Source of the DNA: Lewinellaceae bacterium
GTDB taxonomy: Bacteria > Bacteroidota > Bacteroidia > Chitinophagales > Saprospiraceae
Length of the DNA: 64,000 nt
Assembly: GCA_020636325.1 (NCBI GenBank)
Contig: JACJYC010000017.1
Span: 106,129 to 170,128, forward strand
Reading direction: 5' to 3'
The notes beneath the pieces were generated by a model. The model had not been told where the DNA came from and did no database searches. It saw only the letters and a program-made list of their open reading frames with translations. Position 1 is the stretch's first letter; every line of letters starts with the position of its first letter. This document shows, in pieces, positions 35,295 to 45,000 of this stretch. A program made the position numbers and the translations under genes.

Positions 35295-36071
35295 CTATTG
35301 ATCCAATGCCCGCCGGTATCCGTATTTTTTGAAGATTTTTTGGCCGTCTTCCGACATCAGGTAATCGGCGAAAGCCCGGCTTTGGTCCGGGTGTTTTTCC
35401 CGTCCGTGTCGCGTGATCACCATGCCCTGCGGAATGGGCCGGTAGAGGCTGGGAGAGAGTTCGACCCAGTCGCCTTTACCCCTCATTTGCGGGGCCATGA
35501 CCACCGATTTGGATACGAACCCCATTTCACAGGCGCCGGATTCCACATATTGGCTGGTCTGGGCGATGCTTTCTCCAAAAACCACCTTATCCTTGACCTT
35601 ATCCCACAAAAACACATTCTGCAGCATTTCGACCGTGCGCTGACCGTAGGGCGCCAGCTCCGGATTGGGAATGGCGATCTTGTGCACGCCGGTGTCGACC
35701 ACCAGGGCGAGCTGTTTGTTGATGTTCAGCGGCGCGTTGATCCAGATGGCCAGGGCGCCGTAGGCGTAGACCTGTACGCTGTCGACAGCGGCATCCGCAT
35801 CGATCAGCGCTTTGGGGTAGGCGGTATCCGCAGCGACAAACAGGTCGAAGGGGGCGCCGTGTTCGATCTGGGCTTTCAATTTGCCGGAAGACCCGACGAC
35901 CGTTTCAACCGGGTAACCGGCTTGGCGTGAAAAACTGTCGGCGAGTTCCTGCATGACGAATTGCGCATTGGCCGCCACGGCCACGCGCAGGCCGTTGGTT
36001 TCGGCAGCCCGGTTGCAGGCCCACAGCGCAAGGGTCAGGGAAAGCGCAAAAAAGTACAATGATCTGTTCAT
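35295..36071 (-). CDS. modA: Molybdate ABC transporter substrate-binding lipoprotein
   Basis: The 258-residue protein begins MNRSLYFFALSLTLALWACN, a lipoprotein signal with lipobox LWAC. It continues LRVAVAANAQFVMQELADSF, GSSGKLKAQIEHGAPFDLFV and AADTAYPKALIDADA, the oxyanion-binding region of ModA, then PNPELAPYGQRTVEMLQN and SGACEMGFVSKSVV. It would capture molybdate or tungstate in the periplasm and deliver it to ModB. Neither modB nor modC is adjacent: the neighbours are thiolase and an unrelated TonB-C protein, so the permease must lie elsewhere. The stop comes 21 bases from that of fadA. Confidence 0.88.
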   Translation of the reverse strand: MNRSLYFFALSLTLALWACNRAAETNGLRVAVAANAQFVMQELADSFSRQAGYPVETVVGSSGKLKAQIEHGAPFDLFVAADTAYPKALIDADAAVDSVQVYAYGALAIWINAPLNINKQLALVVDTGVHKIAIPNPELAPYGQRTVEMLQNVFLWDKVKDKVVFGESIAQTSQYVESGACEMGFVSKSVVMAPQMRGKGDWVELSPSLYRPIPQGMVITRHGREKHPDQSRAFADYLMSEDGQKIFKKYGYRRALDQ

Positions 36072-36196
36072 AAGCATATTCCGTTTGTCCGCGGAGTTTG
36101 TTAAAAATTCCGGCCTTTATGGGATTAATGCGTTGCCCTTTTCCAAACTTCGGGGAATAAGGCTAATTTTAACACCAATCCAAAATCACCTGTAAG

Positions 36197-37054
36197 ATGA
36201 CGAATTTAAAGGCGGTCACCGCAAAGTTATTGATCCCGGCGTACCTTTTATGCTTTTCCTTTTCTTTATCCGGCCAATGGGTCATCCAGTTTCGGGAAGG
36301 AGACTGGACGAAATTGAACTCCTGCTCAAAATGTGCGGAATGCCAGGGCGAAGCCAGCGACAAGCTGGAAACGGCCAAAGGGCTGGAGTTTTTCTGCGGC
36401 GACGAAAGCCTGGGAAAATGGTTTGTCATCCGGATACAGTTGAAGGATTGCGGGTATGAATACTACCGCACGCTGAACAGCAATGACTACAACTCCGGGC
36501 AGACTTCTTTCCGTTTGATGGAAGATGCGCTGGCGGATATTTACCGGGAAGTGCGTGAAAGATGCCCGGGAAACAGGCAGGTTCGGGAGATCCGCAGAAT
36601 GGAATCGCCGTTCTCGGAGCTTTCGCTTTCCGTCATTCAGAACTTTTACCTGGATCACGACTATTTCGACGAACCGGATACCGAACCGTTCTTTTACTTT
36701 TTGGCCGATATGCCCCGGTTTCCGGGATGTGAGGAAGCGGAGAGCGACCTCGCCAAACAGCGGTGCGCTGAAAAAAGCCTGAACAGGTTTTTTGCCGAAA
36801 ATATCGAATACCCTTACAATGCCCAACGCAAGGGCATAGAGGGAAGGGCCACCATCGAATTCACGATAAGCAAAACAGGTACGGTGGATGATCCCAGGAT
36901 CGTAGCATCACTGGGCGACGAGATCGATGCCGCCATGCTGCGGGCCGTATTGCTGATGAACGACAAGGGGGTGAAGTGGAAGCCCGGCATGTTCAAGGGC
37001 GAACCGATTGAAACCGTATACCGGGCCTCCGTGGTATTTTCGTTGGACAAATAG
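36197..37054 (+). CDS. Secreted protein with a TonB C-terminal domain
   Basis: The 285-residue protein has a signal peptide (LLIPAYLLCFSFSLSGQ) and a Cys-rich N-terminal part (LNSCSKCAECQGEASDKLET). From about 180 it has a domain typical of Bacteroidota TonB C-termini: MPRFPGCEEAESDLAKQRCA, IEYPYNAQRKGIEGRATIEF and TISKTGTVDDPRIVASLGDE, ending VKWKPGMFKGEPIETVYRAS. Unlike true TonB it has no N-terminal membrane anchor or proline-rich spacer, so it cannot transmit energy in the usual way. It may be a periplasmic binding or folding partner. It stands alone between modA and the redoxin gene. Confidence 0.78.
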   Translation: MTNLKAVTAKLLIPAYLLCFSFSLSGQWVIQFREGDWTKLNSCSKCAECQGEASDKLETAKGLEFFCGDESLGKWFVIRIQLKDCGYEYYRTLNSNDYNSGQTSFRLMEDALADIYREVRERCPGNRQVREIRRMESPFSELSLSVIQNFYLDHDYFDEPDTEPFFYFLADMPRFPGCEEAESDLAKQRCAEKSLNRFFAENIEYPYNAQRKGIEGRATIEFTISKTGTVDDPRIVASLGDEIDAAMLRAVLLMNDKGVKWKPGMFKGEPIETVYRASVVFSLDK

Positions 37055-37060
37055 CGGATC

Positions 37061-37091
37061 AGTGGGCGGTCTTTCTGTAAGACTGCCCACT
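37061..37091. terminator. Hairpin between convergent genes
   Basis: AGTGGGCGGTCTT (37061-37073) pairs with AAGACTGCCCACT (37079-37091), 12 of 13 positions, with a 5-base loop. It lies between two convergent stop codons and could end transcription both ways, though T runs are poor. Confidence 0.45.
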
Positions 37092-37135
37092 GCAAAACTG
37101 AGGACTGAAGCCTGCAGGACTGCCGGCTGAATAAC

Positions 37136-37840
37136 TCAGCTTTTCCGTCCCTTGATCGAACAACCGACTGCCCGGACATCAGCCGGGTCGGGATCCTGAC
37201 CTTTCTCAAGAGCGCCCACCGCTTTTTCCACATAATTGACCTTGACCGCTGACGGGTCCTGCGAGTTGTCGTCCACTGCCCCGTGGTAGCGGACCTTCAG
37301 GTTGGTGTCGAGCAGGTAGATCTCCGGCGTGCGGCTGGCGCCGTATTGCGGATAGATTTCCTGTTTTTCGTCATACAGGTACACAAAGGGATAGCCTCGG
37401 TCCCTGGCCCTCTTCTGCATGGCTTCAAAGCCGTCGCCGGGGTTGATGCCGGCATCGTTGGGTTGAATGGCCACCACAGGATAACCCATCGGGGACATTT
37501 TTTTGTGCAACTCGATGATCCGGCTTTCGTAGGCCTGGGCCACCGGGCAGGTATTGCACGTAAAGGTGACAATATAGCCCTTCGGCGCATTGCCGTTGGC
37601 GTCCTTGATGTCTTTCAGGGAATACAGCTTTTTATCCACATTCATCAGGGAAAAATCGGGCGCGGTATCGCCGACCTTAAGGCCTTCAGGTTTGAGCGCT
37701 ACGTTTTGCGCCTTGGCTTCGGGCTGCGGCGCCTGGACGGCGGAAACTTCACCGGCCGGCGCTTTTTCAGCGGCGGTATCTTTGCAGGCGCCCAATCCCA
37801 GGGCTGCAACGCAGAGTAGTAAAACGGGTGCTTTTTTCAT
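37136..37840 (-). CDS. Redoxin (AhpC/TSA, thioredoxin-fold) lipoprotein
   Basis: The 234-residue protein begins MKKAPVLLLCVAALGLGACK, with lipobox LGAC. After an Ala/Pro-rich linker comes a redoxin domain: LKVGDTAPDFSLMNVDKKLY, GYIVTFTCNTCPVAQAYESR (with the C-x-x-C), VVAIQPNDAGINPGDGFEAM and YGASRTPEIYLLDTNLKVRY (cis-Pro region). The TCNTCPVA form is typical of the thioredoxin-fold proteins annotated as alkyl hydroperoxide reductase/thiol-specific antioxidant in Bacteroidota. It is anchored in the envelope and probably handles thiols or peroxides there. It is the downstream gene of a pair with the TlpA-like gene. Confidence 0.85.
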   Translation of the reverse strand: MKKAPVLLLCVAALGLGACKDTAAEKAPAGEVSAVQAPQPEAKAQNVALKPEGLKVGDTAPDFSLMNVDKKLYSLKDIKDANGNAPKGYIVTFTCNTCPVAQAYESRIIELHKKMSPMGYPVVAIQPNDAGINPGDGFEAMQKRARDRGYPFVYLYDEKQEIYPQYGASRTPEIYLLDTNLKVRYHGAVDDNSQDPSAVKVNYVEKAVGALEKGQDPDPADVRAVGCSIKGRKS

Positions 37841-37843
37841 GAT

Positions 37844-37906
37844 TATTGTTGTTTATTGTTGTTTATTGTTGTTTGCTCCGCCCGCCGAAGCCTCGGCGAA
37901 GGCGGG
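37844..37906 (-). repeat. (AACAATAAAC) repeat directly before the redoxin start, plus CCCGCC palindrome
   Basis: Read on the minus strand, three copies of AACAATAAAC end just before the ATG at 37840. Next to them, CCCGCC (37881-37886) and GGCGGG (37901-37906) bracket an inner GAAGCCTCGGC pairing, a small palindromic cassette similar to others at 52401 and 60974. Confidence 0.75.
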
Positions 37907-37934
37907 TTTGTTGTTGTTGGCCTCCGTATCAAAA

Positions 37935-38024
37935 ATAAACCACCATAAACCACCATAAACCACCACAAACCACCATAAACCACCATAAACCACCACAAAC
38001 CACCATAAACCACCACAAACCACC
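37935..38024. repeat. (AAACCACCATA)n tandem repeat
   Basis: Eight units of AAACCACCATA or AAACCACCACA in an exact 11-base period, between the TlpA-like gene (stop at 38070) and the redoxin gene. Open frames across it code only for monotonous VVYGGLWWFM-type strings and are artefacts. Confidence 0.9.
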
Positions 38025-38069
38025 CTTCCCGCTTACGGCTACAACGGGCGAAGTCATCAGGAGCCAAAA

Positions 38070-38621
38070 TCAAAGCAGCCCCAACACCATGGTTTTCAAC
38101 TCCTCGTAGCTGGCAAACTGCTCGGGTTGGAAAACCCGGCCTTTGGGACCGTAAACGAGGGTGATGGGGATGGCGCCGCCCCATTCGGGGTCCACTTTTT
38201 CGATCCAGTCGTTGTAGCGGCCGTCGGCAAGGGCGATGACGTCGGATTGGATATGATTATCCCGGACAAATTGCAGGAGTTTGGTTGGAATGTCCTTTTT
38301 GAAATCGAGGCTGACCAGAATGATCTTCACTTTTTTTCCGGCTATTTCACTGTGCAATTGTTCGAAATAAGGAAGTTCTTCGACGCAGGGCTTGCACCAG
38401 GTGGCCCAGAAATTGATCACATAGGTGGTGTCGGTTTGGTAATGCAGAATCGGCTCGAGGTCGGCAAATTCTTCCATGACCGGGTAGGGGAGCGCCGAAG
38501 AATCAGCGGTTTTTTTGCCCGCAGGCGGCTCTGACTGGCAGGCTGCGGCGCCTAAAAACAACAGGGTTGCCAATGATGCGGATGAAAGCGATTTGAACAT
38601 TTTGAACAGCTTGTTTAGCAT
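38070..38621 (-). CDS. TlpA-like thioredoxin-fold lipoprotein
   Basis: The 183-residue protein has a lipoprotein signal (SLATLLFLGAAACQSEPP, lipobox AAAC). A second ATG at 38600 would remove seven residues. The thioredoxin domain has TYVINFWATWCKPCVEELPY with the active W-C-K-P-C, VKIILVSLDFKKDIPTKLLQ and GAIPITLVYGPKGRVFQPEQ with the cis-Pro. TlpA/ResA-like proteins reduce disulfides in the periplasm, for example in cytochrome c maturation or for other client proteins. It lies upstream of the redoxin gene on the same strand with a repeat-filled gap of 230 bp, so co-transcription is possible. Confidence 0.88.
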   Translation of the reverse strand: MLNKLFKMFKSLSSASLATLLFLGAAACQSEPPAGKKTADSSALPYPVMEEFADLEPILHYQTDTTYVINFWATWCKPCVEELPYFEQLHSEIAGKKVKIILVSLDFKKDIPTKLLQFVRDNHIQSDVIALADGRYNDWIEKVDPEWGGAIPITLVYGPKGRVFQPEQFASYEELKTMVLGLL

Positions 38622-38811
38622 GAAAATAACCGGATTTTTCGGATCTTTTGAACGAATTGGGCTGACTCAGGATAAATTCAGGATGAGAGGATTACTATTA
38701 TAAACGCGTGTAAGGCGCTTTGGATTGCCGATTTTATAACAAAACCGGAAATTTGTGCCCGGGTTGCCTGAAATGGCCCGTATTATTCAAAAAGATTCAA
38801 TTGTTCCGAGC

Positions 38812-39861
38812 ATGTTGCACCATTGGAGGTATTTCTTTTTCGTTTCGGGGCTGCTCCTCATGGGGTGCCGGAAACCGGATCAGCATCCGGCTGCGATTTT
38901 GCTCGACGAACGGCATAAAGTAACCTTGCCGGATAGTTTGCTTGCCGCCAGGGTCATTACAACCGATACCACCTGCGGGTATTTTGATCAGGTCGGCCTG
39001 CTGGATATGTCCATTCAATTGAAGAATGATTATCCGGTATCCGTTGGCCGCGATAAAGTACTTGGGGATTATCTGCAATTCTGGAAAACGGAGGTAATGG
39101 AATTCAGCCCGGAAGAAAGGAAAATGATGACCGGCATCCTGCAGGAAGCCTGGACACTGGTATCCAGGGTCTCGCCGGATATTTTTCCGTCCGACCTCCA
39201 ATTGATCAAAATCAGGGGGAATGCCTATGGGCCCGGTGTGTTTTTTACCCGTGAAAACGCCATAGTGATCCCGGCATCCGATCTGCAGCCCGACCGCAGC
39301 GGGAACCTGCTTGAGGTCATGCTGCACGAGATCTTTCACGTGTACAGTCGCCGCCACCCGGAAAAAAGAGACGCCTTGTACCGGCTGATCGGGTTCGAGA
39401 AACTGCCGGTTGCCATGGAGGAGCTTGTGATGGATTCGACGCTGAAACAGTCCTTGCTGCGCAATCCCGACGCGATGGACATCAGCTACGCCATCCGGTT
39501 GGCCCCTGAGACGGGGGATACCGTCCGGGCCATTCCCGTATTTTATGCCGAAAGCCCGGCCTATGACCCGTCCCGGCGGACCTTCTTCGAATACGCCACC
39601 TTCCATTTGTTTGCCGTAAATCCGGATGGCATGGACCGGTACGCGGTATCGGCTGCTCCGCTCAGTTTTGCCTACAACGAAGCCTACTACGCGCGCATCA
39701 CGGATAATACCGGTTACGTCATCCATCCGGAGGAGATCATGGCGGATAATTTTGCCTTGCTGGCGATGTCGAAGATGCCCGGTGATTCAGGATCGCTGGA
39801 CATGCTGTCGGAAGCGGGAAAAACGCTGGTGAGGCGGGTGGAGGCGGTTTTGCGTGAATGA
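38812..39861 (+). CDS. Putative zinc-metallopeptidase lipoprotein (HExxH)
   Basis: From the ATG at 38812 the protein has 349 residues. It starts with a lipoprotein signal (HWRYFFFVSGLLLMGCRKPD, lipobox LMGC). Near 180 is LLEVMLHEIFHVYSRRHPEK, an HExxH zinc motif, and near 320 is YVIHPEEIMADNFALLAMSK, where Glu in EEIMADN fits the third ligand of gluzincins. Between them the sequence is helical. I do not recognise the exact family. Activity as an outer-envelope peptidase is inferred. Its frame extends upstream to 38755, but that part is not signal-like. Confidence 0.7.
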   Translation: MLHHWRYFFFVSGLLLMGCRKPDQHPAAILLDERHKVTLPDSLLAARVITTDTTCGYFDQVGLLDMSIQLKNDYPVSVGRDKVLGDYLQFWKTEVMEFSPEERKMMTGILQEAWTLVSRVSPDIFPSDLQLIKIRGNAYGPGVFFTRENAIVIPASDLQPDRSGNLLEVMLHEIFHVYSRRHPEKRDALYRLIGFEKLPVAMEELVMDSTLKQSLLRNPDAMDISYAIRLAPETGDTVRAIPVFYAESPAYDPSRRTFFEYATFHLFAVNPDGMDRYAVSAAPLSFAYNEAYYARITDNTGYVIHPEEIMADNFALLAMSKMPGDSGSLDMLSEAGKTLVRRVEAVLRE

Positions 39862-39929
39862 AAGGTTTAAAATCCCCCCAGCCTCTCGTGCCGTCTCTAA
39901 CAAGAAAAAAAAAGAAAAGTAAAGAAAAA

Positions 39930-40029
39930 TACCGCTTTGGCGGTAAAATATCAATCCATAAATAAATGCATGATCCTAAAATAAAACAGGCCGATCCTGA
40001 AAAATCCGTGGGATTTTAAGCCCTCGGCC
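39930..40029 (-). terminator. Tandem hairpins ending the ygiQ transcript
   Basis: On the minus strand two hairpins follow the ygiQ stop. The first is nested: GGCCGA/TCGGCC outside, at 39989-39994 and 40024-40029, and AAAATCC/GGATTTT inside, at 40001-40017. The second is TACCGC/GCGGTA (39930-39945), followed by a long T-rich tract of the sense strand (ATTTTTCTTTACTTTTC). Confidence 0.7.
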
Positions 40030-40031
40030 CC

Positions 40032-41939
40032 TCAGGACCTCCGCTTACCTTTAGACTTCTCCTTCCGCGCCTTCGCCTTGATGATCTCCTGCTTGGCGAA
40101 CTTTTTCTTGTCGGACAGCAGTTTCTCAACCAGGTCTTCACGGCCCAGTTTTTTGAGTTGGTCGCGGATCAGGCCGTGATTTTCGCGTTTGTGCCAAAAG
40201 AAGAACAGGTGCTGCGCCTTGCGCTCCTTGGGTGTTTTGGCGGCGTAAACGGGCTGGAGCGTGTAAGGATGCAGTCCGGAATAATAGATCACGGTGGCCA
40301 CCGTCATAGGGGTGGGGGTGAAATCCTGCACCTGTTCGAGCTTGAAGCCCATGTCCTTGGTTTCAGCGGCCAGGTTGGCCATGTCTTCGGCCTGTGAGCC
40401 GGGGTGGCTTGAGATGAAATAGGGGATCAGCGGCTGATTGAGGCCGTGTTTCCGGTTGATCCGTTCGTATCGGGCCTTGAACTCGTGGAAATGTTTGAAC
40501 GAAGGCTTCCGCATGATGCGCAGGGTATTGTCGGAGGTATGTTCCGGCGCTACCTTGAGGCGGCCGCAGACGTGGCGGGTCACGAGTTGCTCCATGTATT
40601 CCTCCAGGCTGCCGTCGTTGTTCTTGTTGTAGCTGTCCACCAGCAGGTCGTAGCGGATGCCGCTGCCCACAAAAGCTTTCTTGATCTTCGGATGGGCGTC
40701 CACCTTGCGGTACAATTCGGTCATGGGTTTGTGGCTGGTATCCAGGTTGCTGCAGATCACGGGGTGGATGCAGGAAGGGCTCACGCACCGGTCGCAGATC
40801 TCCTGCACCTTGCCCTTCATGCGGTACATATTGGCCGATGGGCCGCCCAGGTCGCTGATGTAGCCTTTGAATCCGGGCATTTGGGTGACCTGGTCCACTT
40901 CTTTCAAAATGGATTCCTCCGACCGGCTGGCGATAAATTTGCCCTGATGCGCCGAAATGGTGCAAAAGCTGCAACCGCCGAAACAGCCCCGGTGCATGTT
41001 CACCGAAAACTGGATCATTTCAAAGGCCAGGATCGACCCCCTGTTCTTGTATTTCGGGTGCGGGAGCCGGGTATAGGGCAGGTCGAAAGACGCGTCGATC
41101 TGCTCTTCCGTCATCGGCGGATAAGGCGGATTGATGATGAGCATGTCGTCGCCGACAGCTTGGGTCAGGCGGCGGGCCTGGACCTTGTTGGATTCCTGCT
41201 CGACATGCTTGAAATTGGCGGCGTAGTCCCGTTTGTCGCGCAGGCATTTTTCGTGGGCATTGAGCTCCAGCGTCGACCAGGCTTTGACCACAGGCAGTTT
41301 GGCCTCCCGGGGCCGCAGCAAGGCCGTTTGCGGGATGGTGGTCAGGGAAGAAAACGGAACGCCCTTTTTCAACAGCCGCAGGATCTCGCGCAACGGCAAC
41401 TCGCCCATGCCGTACACCAGCAGGTCGGCGCCGCTCATGGTCAGGATGTTCGGAAAAAGCTGATCGGCCCAGTAGTCGTAATGGGTGACGCGCCGAAGAG
41501 AGGCTTCAATGCCGCCGATGAGCACGGGTACATCCGGGTACAATTGCTTCAGGATCTGCGTGTAGACCTTGGTGGCGTAGTCGGGCCGGAAGCCGGCTTG
41601 TCCGCCCGGTGTATAGGAATCCGTAGAGCGCTTCCTTTTGGCTGCCGTGTAATGATTGACCATGGAGTCCATGCAGCCCGACGTAACGCCGAAGAACAGG
41701 CGCGGGCGGCCCATTTTTTTGAAATCGCGCAAGTCGTCCTGCCAGTTGGGTTGGGGCACTATGGCTACCCGGAGGCCTTCATCCTCGATGATCCGGCCGA
41801 TGACGGCGGACCCGAACGCAGGATGATCCACATAGGCATCACCCGAGATGAGGATGACGTCCACCTCATCCCATCCCCTCATCTCTACCTCTTTTTTCGT
41901 AATCGGCAGCCAGTCGGTCAACGGGCGTTCTTCAAGCAT
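40032..41939 (-). CDS. ygiQ: YgiQ-family radical SAM protein
   Basis: From ATG 41939 the protein has 635 residues. It begins LPITKKEVEMRGWDEVDVIL then ISGDAYVDHP, the YgiQ N-terminal domain. The radical SAM core has VNMHRGCFGGCSFCTISAHQ, with the C-x3-C-x2-C that binds the [4Fe-4S] cluster, and ends with the family tail YTLQPVYAAKTPKERKAQHL then FFFWHK and a basic terminus. Length and motifs are complete. The reaction of YgiQ proteins is not established. It diverges from the SNF2 gene, with 99 bp between the start codons, and has a good -7 box and terminators. Confidence 0.93.
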   Translation of the reverse strand: MLEERPLTDWLPITKKEVEMRGWDEVDVILISGDAYVDHPAFGSAVIGRIIEDEGLRVAIVPQPNWQDDLRDFKKMGRPRLFFGVTSGCMDSMVNHYTAAKRKRSTDSYTPGGQAGFRPDYATKVYTQILKQLYPDVPVLIGGIEASLRRVTHYDYWADQLFPNILTMSGADLLVYGMGELPLREILRLLKKGVPFSSLTTIPQTALLRPREAKLPVVKAWSTLELNAHEKCLRDKRDYAANFKHVEQESNKVQARRLTQAVGDDMLIINPPYPPMTEEQIDASFDLPYTRLPHPKYKNRGSILAFEMIQFSVNMHRGCFGGCSFCTISAHQGKFIASRSEESILKEVDQVTQMPGFKGYISDLGGPSANMYRMKGKVQEICDRCVSPSCIHPVICSNLDTSHKPMTELYRKVDAHPKIKKAFVGSGIRYDLLVDSYNKNNDGSLEEYMEQLVTRHVCGRLKVAPEHTSDNTLRIMRKPSFKHFHEFKARYERINRKHGLNQPLIPYFISSHPGSQAEDMANLAAETKDMGFKLEQVQDFTPTPMTVATVIYYSGLHPYTLQPVYAAKTPKERKAQHLFFFWHKRENHGLIRDQLKKLGREDLVEKLLSDKKKFAKQEIIKAKARKEKSKGKRRS

Positions 41940-41960
41940 GGTATTCAAATCATTAGGCGG

Positions 41961-41993
41961 CAAAGATACGGGAATTTCAACGATTCCGATCAA
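41961..41993 (-). promoter_or_regulatory. Promoter of ygiQ
   Basis: On the minus strand, TTG (41991-41993), 22 bases, TATCTTTG (41961-41968). Transcription would start near 41954, 15 bases before the ATG at 41939, a very short leader. Confidence 0.55.
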
Positions 41994-42038
41994 TTCCCTG
42001 CCGGAAGCCCTATATTTACGGGAAGAACCAATGGATCA

Positions 42039-45000
42039 ATGGCAAAAAGAGGCAGGAAACCCAAAAGTCGGAGTTCATATTACGGATCGGGCGGCTATTC
42101 ATCGGGCTGGGGCTGGTATCCGCGGTCGTCAAAACCCCTCATAGAACCCGGTACGGGCATTCGCGGCAACCGCAATTACGGGACTACCTGGTGGGGACAG
42201 CAATGGCTCAACGCCTTCAACCAGATCAGCGACGAGAACCGCCTGCCGCGCGGGCGCACCTATGCCAACAACGGCTACGTCAGGAGTATCGATATCCAGC
42301 AAAACCTGATCAAGGCCAAGGTGCAGGGAAGCTACCTGTACGACATCCTGATCCAGATCCCCGAATTCACGGCGGCAGAACAAAAAGAGATCATTCACAT
42401 CGTTACCGAAAATCCGGACCTGCTGGCCGGCCTGCTCAACCGGGAACTGCCCCCGGACCTCAATGAGGCCTGCCAACGCGAAGGGATCGATATCTTTCCC
42501 AGGCGATGGAGCAATTTTAAAGCCTCCTGCTCCTGCCCCGACTGGGCCATGCCCTGCAAGCACCTGGCGGCTGTCATTTACCTGATCGCCAATGAAATTG
42601 ACAAGAACCCGTTCATGGTTTTTGAACTCCACGGTTTTGACCTGCCCAAAGCCCTGGAAAATGCCGGCTTTTCCGCCGCCCAGACCCGCCAGCTGCACGT
42701 CCTTAAACTGGCAGAATTGCAGAAACCGCACGACCCGGATGCTGTAATCGAACCGTTGATCGCCAATGGGGAAGACCTTGAGGATCTCGACTTTTCAACC
42801 ATCCCGGATTGCAGCGCCGGCCTGCTGACCATCCTCACGGAAAAACCGGTCTTTGCGGCAAAAGGCGATTTCAAAGCGCTCTTCGGACGGGTGCTTTCCA
42901 GGGCTGCGCGTTTTGCCGAGAAAGAGACCCGTATTGCGGCCGAGGAAGCAGGCGATTTGGAAGAGAAATACGATCAGGCGGAAATTGTGGAGATCACGAT
43001 AAACGCCGATACGCTGGAGCCGTTGAAATTTCAGGCCTGGGCCGCTTCGGAAGAAACGGTGTTCAAAACCGCCGGGATCATTGAATTCATTCGCTGGCTG
43101 AAAGGCGTTCCGGCCGGAAAACTGGATCATCTCGCTACCGAGTTGAAGGGCATCTGGCTGGCCTGGCGATTCGCGGAAGCCTGCGCCCGGCAATCGGCGA
43201 TGGTGCCGCAACTGCTGGCCTGCGACCAGCCGGATACCTTTGTGGTCCGGTGGTTGCCCGCACTGTTGAACGAACAGGTTCGCAGCCTGTTCAAAAAAAT
43301 ACAGGCGCTCCTGCCCGCGGGCATGCTGCACTTTGAAAAAGGGGAGGACGATTTTGTGCCGGTCAATGAGGACTACGCATTGGGGCTGATCTCCATATTC
43401 CTGGGCCATTATATCCGGAGCGGCGATGCCCTCGCCTACGACCAGTTGCAGGAACCGGTGAACAAACTTTTCTTCTGGGGCGAGGCGGTGACGTTCGATA
43501 AATTCGAAAACCGGGAGTATGGGGCCAATATCGCCCTGTGGCTCAACCGTTTTTTTATCGCCGAAAAACAATGGATCCCGGTATTGTCCGTGACTGAAGG
43601 CGAGGACGGGAATTTCGAAATGGACCTGGCCGCCGAAAACAGGGACGAACCCCTGAAAGCGCCGGTCAGCCTGAAAACGATCTTCCAGTCAAAGGACCTG
43701 TCGCAGTGGAACCTGAGCATCCTCCGCGATTTGTCGACCATCGTCGAATTTTTGCCGGACCTTAAGGTGATCATTGCGTCAAAAGGAAAGGAAAAACTGG
43801 TGATCAATCCCGTCCGGTTTGCCGACGTGCTGTTCCAGTCGCTGCCGGTCGTCCGGTTGCTGGGCATCAAAGTGCTGCTGCCAAAGGCCCTCAACAGAAT
43901 ATTGCATCCTCAGCTCAGCCTGCGTTTGGGCAAAGTACCGGGACAGATCGTGGTGAAAACCCTGATGGGACTGCGGCAGATCCTGTCGTACCAGTGGCAG
44001 ATCGCGGTGGGCGACCGCCAGCTCGGCCCGGATGAGTTTCTCAGCCTGGTCAGGCAATACAAAGGCCTGGTCAAGATCCACGGCGAATACGTTTATTTTG
44101 ATGAAAAAGAGGTAGCGGCCCTGGTTGGAAAATTGTCCAATCCGCCGAAGATCACCGATTCGGACCTGCTGCAAATTGCGCTGAGTGAAGAATACGACGG
44201 AGCGCCCATCCAATTTACACCCGAATTGCAGGAATTGATGGACTCCTTATTGCAGGTCGGACAACTGCCGCCGCCTTCGGGTTTGAACGCTACGTTGAGG
44301 CCCTATCAGCTCAGGGGGTTCTCCTGGCTGGTCAAAAATGCCCGCCTGGGATTCGGCAGCATACTGGCCGATGATATGGGGCTCGGCAAAACCCTTCAGG
44401 TGATCGCAACCCTCCAGCAAATGAAAGAGGACGAACTGCTGAAGGAAGGCAGCCGCGCGCTGGTGATTGCCCCGACCACCTTGCTGACCAACTGGCAAAA
44501 GGAGATCAACCGCTTTGCGCCGGGGTTGACCTCCCATATTTTCCACGGCCCCAACCGCGAGCTCAAACAGGCCCTCGAATCGGATGTGGTGCTGACCTCC
44601 TACGGGATCGCGCGGAGCGATGCGGCGATGCTGAACAAACAAAACTGGCTGGCCCTGGTGATCGATGAGGCCCAGAATGTGAAGAATCCGGCGGCCGAGC
44701 AATCCAAAGCCGTCAAGAAAATACCGGCGCCCATTCGGATCGCCATGAGCGGAACTCCGGTGGAAAACCGGCTCAGCGAGTACTGGAGCGTGTTTGATTT
44801 TTCCAACCAGGGGTTCCTCGGCGGCCTGAAAAAGTTCCGGGAGAATTTCGCCGTTCCGATCGAGGGGAAACGGGACCAGAAAGCACTGCGCAAATTCAGA
44901 AAACTGACGGGACCGTTCGTCATGCGGCGGTTGAAAACGGATAAATCCATCATCAGCGACCTGCCGGAAAAAGTGGAGCAGGATCAGTTCTGTCAGCTCA

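Noticed and set aside
37843..38184. Frame reading repeated VVYGGLWWFM
   Set aside because: Translation of the 11-base AAACCACCATA repeat.
40446..42038. Plus-strand extension that would make the SNF2 protein 1,749 residues long
   Set aside because: This part lies antisense to ygiQ. The SNF2 protein begins convincingly at 42039 just downstream of the divergent region.
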